Part shown: piece by piece, positions 57,581 to 64,000 of the stretch
Position numbering within the stretch: the stretch's first letter is position 1
How the letters are laid out: every line of letters starts with the position of its first letter
Assembly (NCBI GenBank): GCA_922989275.2
Contig: OV277864.1
Location: 68,328,158 to 68,392,157, forward strand
Direction: 5' to 3'
Length of the DNA: 64,000 bases
Source of the DNA: Gari tellinella
Lineage: Eukaryota > Mollusca > Bivalvia > Cardiida > Psammobiidae
Translations under genes and position numbers: made by a program
Notes under the pieces: model-generated
What the model was told of the DNA's origin: nothing
Database searches by the model: none
The model's input: the letters and a program-made list of their open reading frames with translations, nothing else

Positions 57581-58344
57581 CAACTTGGGACAGTGAAATA
57601 GTTAAAACCATATAAAAACCTATTATTTGGTATTATCCGGTAATACGAGTAATCACTTTTTACGCCATTATTTTTTTTATCTTTCATTGAAAAAATAGTC
57701 AAAGTTATACAGTAATCCTTGCAGGTGGTAGCTAAAAGAAGGCTGAAAGTAAAGCAGAATGTGCTATGGAGTAAACAGCATTCTGCTTTACTTTCGATTT
57801 GCCTTAACCCTTATAATGCCTGAATTACTGTCTGCTCATAATATATCGTCTGCTAACCAAAAACTAATTAATAAGTTTTTACTACTTTTTAACTTGAAAA
57901 AATGTTGATATGACTGGCAAACAGCTTAGATTCAGATCAGATGCTGCATCATGTGGTGACTGAATAACCGTCTGATCTGGATGCAAGCTGTTTGCAACTA
58001 TTAGCCAAGTCATGCTTAGCACGATTAGGATTAAGTGGTCATCTGTCGCTTAAACAAAACTTTATTAGAAACAGTCTATGGAGTTAAGAGTTTAAAGGAT
58101 TACTAATACAATCTGTTTCAAACATTTTAGATCCTGATCAGATACTAAGGTTCTCAATTTTTGATCTGGATCCAAATTGTTTGCAAAGTTGACTGTAGTC
58201 ACCTGTGAAGGTGAAAGAGTTAACACTAAGAGAATTAATTGAGTGTCACAAACTGTCACACGGACACGAGTAATGTGTATTGTGTACACCAACCTTGCTG
58301 CTACTTATAGTTCAATCACTGTTGGGTCAATTTCACTACAATTT

Positions 58345-58523
58345 CTTCCAATTACAGACACTAATTTAAAAAACTAACATCTTTATTTCTGCATTAAACC
58401 CTTTCCTTGGTGTCACTACTCATTAGAATGGCAGTAATGCATAGTAACACCATATGATTTGATGCTGAAATAAGTTAGAAATTGTTGGATTTGTACAGTT
58501 TACTCACTCTTATCTGGATCCTT
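58345..58523 (+). mobile_element. Family C MITE, eroded, next to KXD1 exon 2
   Basis: CTTTATTTCTGCATTAAACC, a broken palindrome, and TTTACTCACTCTTATCTGGA. It ends about 30 bp before the exon 2 acceptor. Confidence 0.65.
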
Positions 58524-58553
58524 GGATTTTCATTTGTTTTGTATGACTTCCAG

Positions 58554-58706
58554 GCTGTCAAGATTTGAAAAGACAAATGAGATGTTGATTAACTTTAACA
58601 TCCTGTCAGCCAATCGATGTGCAGCCACGAGTCTGGAGTTTAAGAAGCACACCCAGCTGTTGTATGAGATGAAGCGAGATTTGGACACTGTGTTTAAAAG
58701 AATCAG
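58554..58706 (+). CDS. KXD1: KXD1 exon 2, with KxDL motif
   Basis: Finishes M41, then residues 42-91 plus two bases of R92. LSRFEKTNEMLINFN and EMKRDLDTVFKRI match the conserved helical core; KRDL at 81-84 is the KxDL motif that names the family. The acceptor is TTCCAG and the donor GTGAAG. A family C MITE ends about 30 bp before the exon. Confidence 0.95.
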
Positions 58707-58903
58707 GTGAAGTATAGTAAAACCGCTAAAACAAACCTGTCCTAACTCAGAAAATTATTCTGTTCAGAGAGGCTGCTGGATTAGGGATGTTAAGTAGCCA
58801 TTCAAAAGCAGTTAAATTTGCAGTTATATTTTAGCCAGCTTGGCTAGTTCATATTTGACTATTTTGGGTTGAATTTTACATACCAGTATAGGATATTACA
58901 TGA

Positions 58904-59025
58904 GTGTTCATAATTTATTGGATTTATTAAACGAGTCTTTTAGAAAACGATAAAAGCGAGGCTTTGCCGAGTTTTTATCATTTTCTAAAACGACGAGTTT
59001 GATAAATCCAATAAATTATTAACAC
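58904..59025. repeat. Long palindrome, arms about 58 bp
   Basis: GTGTTCATAATTTATTGGAT pairs with ATCCAATAAATTATTAACAC, and the inner part GTCTTTTAGAAAACGATAAA with TTTATCATTTTCTAAAACGAC (18 of about 20 paired). The loop is GCGAGGCTTTGCCGAG, itself able to pair. Confidence 0.85.
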
Positions 59026-59332
59026 GAATGTTATATTCTTTTTATAACATAACCTAGAAAGTTATTTATCGCAGCCTTTGAGGTCAAGTGAATGCTAAGC
59101 GCGATACAAGTAGATCTATACAGGAAAAAAGTTGTTCCAAATTAACCACGTTCACTAGCATAATGTTTATGTTATTATATGTATAATAAGCACTTTCATG
59201 TAGATCTAATATTGATTAATTACACCAAAAATCTATAAATTGAATCTACATGATGGAAAGAAGACGTTGGAAATTTAATGCATAGAACGCATTTTAGTGA
59301 CGTCACAAGTAACGACGTCGTGGCGTGCCTCA

Positions 59333-60103
59333 TTTGCATAGTTGAAGATATGAGACCACTTTAAGTAGGTTGAAAGTAAAGCAGAATGCGCCTTAAAGCG
59401 ACTCGCAACCAGATGGTGCATTAAAAATAGTAATTTGTAAATATGTGTCAAACGCTTATATAAATGGTAAAGAATTAGTTTAGGATAAGAAATTCTGTTT
59501 AAAAAAAATGTATTTCAATAAAAAACAATATTGGTCTCTGGTGGGATTCGAACCCGGGGCCCGGCATTGGCGGACAGAAGGCAAAATAGGGGAAACCGCT
59601 TAGACCAATGGACCACGGAACTATCCGTTTATCTCGGATCGATTTAACGTATTTCAGTGTGTAGCGATCGAAAGTGCATACAACTTCGTAATTCGGCTCG
59701 TGTTTATGTCTGAGCCCGTGTAGAGAAGCAACAACAACAACTATACCGTCTACTAGTCGGTATAGAAAAACGATGGAAAATATCTAAAAATCTAAGATTC
59801 GGTGACGATTCTTGAGACTTTTTTTGGACTGATCATATTTTTTTAATGTCAGAAGCCAAATAATGCCACAAATTTGCTTTTATTTGAGTATTTTATTTTA
59901 TTTTGACAAGTACACCATCCGGTTGCGAGTCCCTTTAAGGCACATTCTGCTTTACTTTCAGCCTGCTTCAAGCTACCATCTGCCAGAATATATAAATTAT
60001 TTCTTACAATACATGATTATGATTGTTCAAAGTGGAGTTATTTTCTTCAGTGGAGGAATAAATTAAAGGCATAAAAAGGCGTATTTATTTGGTAATGAGT
60101 TTA
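59333..60103 (-). mobile_element. Family A MITE split by a TIR element
   Basis: The left part ends AAAGCAGAATGCGCCTTAA at the hairpin centre, and the right part resumes GGCACATTCTGCTTTACTTT at 59939, then the arm to GGCGTATTTATTTGGTAATG. It lies 22 bp before KXD1 exon 3. Confidence 0.8.
59398..59935. mobile_element. TIR element inserted at a hairpin-centre TTAA
   Basis: AGCGACTCGCAACCAGATGG at the left; the right end inverted is AGGGACTCGCAACCGGATGG. TTAA lies on both sides (59393-59396 and 59936-59939, to within a base or two). The interior includes a tRNA-like stretch on the minus strand (GTCCATTGGTCTAAGCGG and GGGTTCGAATCCC, about 59528-59615) whose stems do not pair, so it is probably a captured SINE head. 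Confidence 0.8.
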
Positions 60104-60124
60104 TATGTGCTTTTATTATTTCAG

Positions 60125-60171
60125 GACTGTCAAGGAGAGACTTGGCAAAGTATATCCAGATGCATTTAAAG
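60125..60171 (+). CDS. KXD1: KXD1 exon 3
   Basis: A 47-base exon giving the last base of R92, residues 93-107 (TVKERLGKVYPDAFK) and the first base of A108. The pattern R-T-x-K-x-[KR]-L then P-[DE]-A-F is the end of the conserved KXD1 helix. The acceptor is TTTCAG and the donor GTAATA. A family A MITE ends about 22 bp upstream. Confidence 0.92.
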
Positions 60172-60349
60172 GTAATATAACATGCTGTAAGGAGACCAGT
60201 CAGTGACACATACACTTGTCCTATATAAACAGGAGTCCTCTGATAGGGTCTACACTGTTGTCATTTTCAATATATTGTAAAACACATCCCCCAAAATTTC
60301 CAAAATAGACTATACTTAATTGGAAACTGGAATAGCCTTATTTGAAGTT

Positions 60350-60602
60350 TTAACCCTTTACCTGATAGCATTGTTTCTAGTATTGAAGATATGTGACTAC
60401 TTAAAGCAGGTGGAAAGTAAAGCAGAATGCGCCCTAAGCCGCATTCTGCTTTACTTTCAGCCTGCTTTAAGCTATTAACTGCTAGAATAAGGAAAGCATT
60501 AAATATGACACATATTCATTACGGTATAATTTGGAACTATTTTCTTCACCGGATGAATAAAATGAATGTGCTAAAAGTCGCTTCTATAAGGGAAAGGGTT
60601 AA
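60350..60602 (-). mobile_element. Family A MITE, reversed, full length
   Basis: TTAACCCTTTACCTGATAGC to AAGGGAAAGGGTTAA; hairpin at 60403-60471. Lies in KXD1 intron 3. Confidence 0.82.
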
Positions 60603-60712
60603 GGGTGAATGTGTTGAAAGACCACTTTTAGGAGAACTCTTGAATTATCCTATAAAGAGAGGAGATTGCCTAATGCAGGATTATAATTAGTTTAATCCTG
60701 CAATAACCCTTT

Positions 60713-60953
60713 GAACCCTAGTCCAGCATATTGGCGTCCTTTGCAAACAGTGAACATGTGAATAGTACACTTGTCCTATGCAAACAGTGAATACCCAGAT
60801 CAGAGGGCTCCTTAAGGAGCCCTCTGATCAGGGTCTTCACTGTTTGTCATTATGCCAAACATTGACAAAAAAAACCTTAAAAAGTCAGAAATGGACTAGA
60901 TTTAAATTGAAACTGGAATTGTCTATTTAAAGTTTCAGGGGGGAAAGAGTTAA
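60713..60953 (+). mobile_element. Family D hairpin MITE
   Basis: TAACCCTTTGAACCCTAGTC to CAGGGGGGAAAGAGTTAA; perfect hairpin around GGGCTCCTTAAGGAGCCC. The left target base has mutated (ATAA). Inserted beside a family B-like core ending TTTAATCCTGCAA. Confidence 0.85.
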
Positions 60954-61110
60954 GCTCTCGCCTGTAGCTTAAGATAGCCATACTACTTCAGCTAGTGATT
61001 GCTTAATTCATTGCTCCATAGTTACATGTTTTTATGCTTTTAATTTATTGCTTCACAAGAAAACAGTTCCACTTTATACAGTCATGGAGCTATAGGAGAA
61101 AAGGTTGAAA

Positions 61111-61349
61111 CAGGACTGCCATTTCTCCGGATTTTTCCTAAATCTTCGGACTTTTTTCTAGTACATGGTAGCTTATAGCAGGCTGAAAGTAAAGGCGCAT
61201 TCTGCTTTACTTCCAGCCTGCTTTAAGCAGCCACATGTCAACAAAACTAGAAACAGGCGATGGGGTAAAGGTACGAAACGTAAAATCGCACTTGAAAAAT
61301 GCAAGTTTGGAAATCTTAGGATTTTTCATGTCAACTTATGGCAGCCCTG
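61111..61349 (+). mobile_element. Family I MITE, 6-bp duplication TTGAAA
   Basis: CAGGACTGCCATTTCTCCGG to ACTTATGGCAGCCCTG. TTGAAA lies at 61105-61110 and 61350-61355. It contains a shortened family A type hairpin at 61170-61226. A family C fragment follows (ACTCCCTCTTATCCGGAGCC). Confidence 0.92.
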
Positions 61350-61788
61350 TTGAAAATGTACTTTTTTACTCCCTCTTATCCGGAGCCTTGGATATAGCTT
61401 ACATGTAAAGATCTTTGGATTGCAGAAGGAGGCCTAGTTGAAAAACAGGCTCTATCGCGTAATTTGCAGCTGCTGGAAATATATGTCTCTTAATTCTTTC
61501 AGCCATACATGCATATTGGTAACATAAATGATTTTGTGCTTCTGCCATGGCCAGAAAGAGTCATGTCCAACGTTAAACTAGGTGGCTGCTTAAAGCAGTT
61601 TGAATTTAAAGATGTGTCTGTTTAAAGCAGGCTGAAAGAAAAGCAGAAATCTCCCTTTTATGAGATTTCTGCTTAACTTTCAGCCAGCTTGAGCATTTAA
61701 CTATCTTAAACATAAAACAGCTATGGGTGATAAAAGGTATACCCTTCATTTATTTCTGTAACTGAATTAGCTTAATGTTTCCTTGCAG

Positions 61789-62129
61789 CTTGCGGGAATG
61801 TAGCACCATTACTAGAGGAAGAGGAAGGAGAAGAAGAAGAAAGTATTTCTTCATCACAAAGCAGCCAGTCTATAGCAGAGAACAAGTCAAGTAGACTGAG
61901 CCAGTCTGGAGAAGACCAACAAGCTGAAACCCAGAAACCCACCAATAAACAGACTGCTTCCACTAGTAGTTCTGAAAGTGATAAGGCACAGTCTAGCAAA
62001 CCCCGGAAGCAGTCTACTAGTTCTGGAACTGTACCCAAGACAAGAAGGCCAAGTTCTGGCAAAGAGAGTAAATCACAGAAAACCAGTCTGAAATCGACAA
62101 AGTCTAATATATCAGATGACAAGAGCTAG
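61789..62129 (+). CDS. KXD1: KXD1 exon 4, low-complexity tail and stop
   Basis: Finishes A108 and encodes residues 109-220, with the stop TAG at 62127-62129. It begins CGNVAPLLEEEEGEEE, an acidic run comparable to the acidic stretch in other KXD1 proteins. It continues as a Ser, Gln, Lys and Thr rich, probably disordered tail ending SNISDDKS. The acceptor is TTGCAG. The tail is not conserved and accounts for the extra length. Confidence 0.9.
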
Positions 62130-62560
62130 TTGTTTAAATAGTGCTACTATTTTGTTGTTATTCAATGTTTAGAAGAAGCATGTCCTGCATCTTGACATGT
62201 TGATGCTTAAGTATACTGAAAATCAGATGGCACATTTCTTGAAAAGTCAAAATCTGGTTTTCTTTCTGTTTAAGTAGGCTGAAACTAAAGCAGAAAGCTG
62301 TTTTACTTTCACTCTGCTTTAAGCAATCACTTGTCTTACTTGCTATATCTTCTGTTTTTAACTTTAAAATTTGTTGCCTGAAAACTAAAGCAGAAAGTTT
62401 CTCTGCAGATTTCTGCCTTACTGCCATTCAAGCTGTCATCTTCATTTAATAGCATCCGAACTGGTAACAGCATTGTTAGGTACTTTTGTTGATGAATTGT
62501 TAGAGGGACTTTAATGCACTACATGTATTTTTGAAGAATATGTGCTTGTGTTATATTTTT

Positions 62561-63560
62561 AGGGCCCCACCGAGAGTTAGGTGCCCTATAGTAATCCCCT
62601 TGTCAGTCAGTCAGTCAGCAGTCCGTCACACGTTGTCTTGTCCGCTCTCTAACTTGAGTAATTTTTATTCAATCTTCACCAAACTTGCTGAAAATGTGTA
62701 TTGGTATAAAATCTAGGCCAAGTTCGATATTTACCCAAATCGCATAGGTCATGTTGGAGTTATTGTCCTTGAACAATTAAAAAATGGCTGTTTCAGCCTT
62801 GTCCGCTCTCTAACAAAACACTTTGTATCTGATATTCATCAAACTTACTGAAAATGTTTATTGGTATATAATCTAGGTCAGGTTAGATAATTACCAAAAT
62901 CGCCTATAGCACATCAGAGTTATTGCCCTTCAATTATTAAAAGATAGCTGTCTAAGCAGCAGCGTTTTTTTCACCCAATTGGGAACGGGTCCGGAACCCC
63001 TCAGATTGGGAATTTTTCTTGTCGCGTAAACTTCAAATTTGGAAAAAACCGAGTCGTAAAATGATGACAAAAAAGATAGTGGGAAGTTTAGTTGTTTATA
63101 GAAGCAGGTTTATATTGATATAACTTATCAAGTTGCAATTATGCAGTTCATATCAACAGGCAATGCTAACACTTGTAACAGAAATTCTCTTTTTTTCACT
63201 GAAAATACTATTTTTACCATATTGACAGGTCCCTTCTTTGAATTGGGAACGGGTCCTGTTCCAATTGGGAACGGGTCCTTTCCTGGGTACCGTCCAAAGA
63301 AGGAAAAAAAACGCTGAGCATTGTCCGCTCCCTTACTCAAACAGTTTCCCTCTGATCTTCACTAAACTTGCTGAAAATGTTTATTGGTATAACATCTAAG
63401 CCATGTTTGATAACTACTAAATCGCATAAGGCAATTTAGAGTTATTGTCCTTGAATTATAGAAAAATGACTGTTTCAGCCTTGTCCGCTCTCTTAACACA
63501 AACATTTTACATGGGATCTTCACAAAACTTGCTGAAAATGTTTGGTAGTATAAAATCTGC
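62561..63560 (+). repeat. Third tandem-unit element, about 161-bp period
   Basis: Starts with a hairpin (AGGGCCCCACCGAGAGTTAG then GTGCCCT) and a GTCAGTCAGTCAGTC run. Units each begin GTCCGCTCTCTAA and contain TGAAAATGTTTATTGGTATA; starts are at 62640, 62801, 63323 and 63483. The 522-bp gap between the second and third is one 161-bp unit plus a 361-bp insertion. Confidence 0.78.
62959..63316. mobile_element. Insertion with CAGCGTTTTTTT inverted ends
   Basis: CAGCGTTTTTTTCACCC at the left and GGAAAAAAAACGCTG at the right. AGCA occurs on both flanks (62955-62958, 63317-63320), so a 4-bp duplication is possible. CAATTGGGAACGGGTCC is repeated inside in several places. No coding capacity. Confidence 0.72.
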
Positions 63561-63794
63561 AGTTTTTTCTTGTTTCTCCTCTTGACTCCTTTTGTTGGGC
63601 CCTTTCTGACTGGTCAGTATTCTAGTTGCTTTTATATCTTTGCTCACAGGTTTTTCATAACAGTATAACTCTGCTTTAAATGTCAAACTAAGAAAGACTG
63701 ATTTACCATGTAGAAGACAGTAGGATTATCGGTAAGCGTTAAGCAGAAGGCTCTCTTTGGTATTGAGGAAGCATACAGGAAATAACACAGCTGA

Positions 63795-63925
63795 CTTTTA
63801 AATGCAGGATAAAAGAAATGCAGAATGCAGAATGCATTAGTTTTATCCTGCATGTAACAACAATCTGTAAAAGAGACTGCTTATGGACAATTTATTGAAT
63901 GGTTGCTTTATACAGGTTTGACTGT
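63795..63925. mobile_element. Family B hairpin MITE, 3' part
   Basis: AATGCAGGATAAAAGAAATG pairs with TAGTTTTATCCTGCAT, followed by the ending ATACAGGTTTGACTGTA. Confidence 0.65.
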
Positions 63926-64000
63926 ACTTCTACATTGCTGTTAACAGTCAACTCTATTAAACACTACATACTCTATGACTGAGATATTGTAAATATTGTT

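Larger units (their letters stand above)
56016..62129 (+). other. KXD1: KXD1 gene, 4 coding exons
   Basis: KxDL motif-containing protein 1. In other animals it is a BORC subunit that couples lysosomes to kinesin through Arl8 and contacts BLOC-1. Exons: 56016-56137, 58554-58706, 60125-60171, 61789-62129. All introns are GT-AG and all phases agree. The product is 220 residues, longer than the roughly 176 of human because of the tail. The QKDM-L-RFEKTNEML run and KRDLDTVFKRIR carry the family signature. The gene is divergent from lamin, with its start about 4.6 kb away. No clear AATAAA was seen downstream of the stop. Confidence 0.93.

Noticed and set aside
59528..59630. Functional tRNA gene on the minus strand
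   Set aside because: A-box and B-box are present, but the acceptor and T stems do not pair and the variable part is too long. It lies inside a TIR element.

Overview
This window is animal nuclear DNA. It holds intron-rich protein genes with consensus GT-AG introns, and the space between exons is packed with short hairpin transposons. Several repeats look like those of bivalve genomes: a 145-bp array rich in GACCTAG, long arrays ending in GACGGAC runs and hairpins, and a tRNA-derived SINE with a conserved core. I infer a bivalve mollusc, perhaps a venerid-type clam. The protein sequences are compatible with this but do not prove it.

Two real genes are visible. (1) A nuclear lamin (B-type, invertebrate) lies on the minus strand. 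Ten coding exons run from 51371 down to 826 and join in frame into 573 residues: head with SP/TP mitotic sites, complete rod with the long lamin-type coil 1B, KRKR nuclear localisation signal, and lamin tail Ig fold. The last visible exon ends in a good splice donor before any CaaX box, so the prenylation exon probably lies off the left edge. (2) KXD1 (a KxDL protein of the BORC and BLOC-1-related complexes) lies on the plus strand in four coding exons, 56016-62129, 220 residues. The genes are head to head with about 4.6 kb between start codons.

Layout: 1-206 is a hairpin MITE; 826-915 and 5013-5126 are the last lamin exons seen. Between them lie three blocks of a strictly 145-bp-periodic repeat (1107-4857). 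7.1-14 kb has degenerate hairpin repeats and CT/TA microsatellites. 14.2-28.7 kb has lamin exons 8 to 2 embedded in hairpin MITEs, with three larger hAT-like or other TIR elements and a SINE. 28.7-50.9 kb is the giant lamin intron 1, with two twin 153-bp-periodic elements, nested MITEs and a hammerhead-like retroelement fragment. 51-56 kb is the lamin promoter and intergenic DNA. 56-62.1 kb is KXD1. 62.5-63.6 kb is a third tandem-unit element (about 161-bp period) split by an insertion.

The most striking structure is the MITE population. At least five families (called A to E here, plus I) have different terminal repeats and different target-site duplications (TTAA or 6 bp), but are all built around long hairpins. 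Three of them share a recognisably similar hairpin core. They are repeatedly nested in one another at TTAA sites, and they crowd splice junctions: ten junctions have an element within about 50 bp, and one sits at intron position +6. All repeat family names are my own labels.
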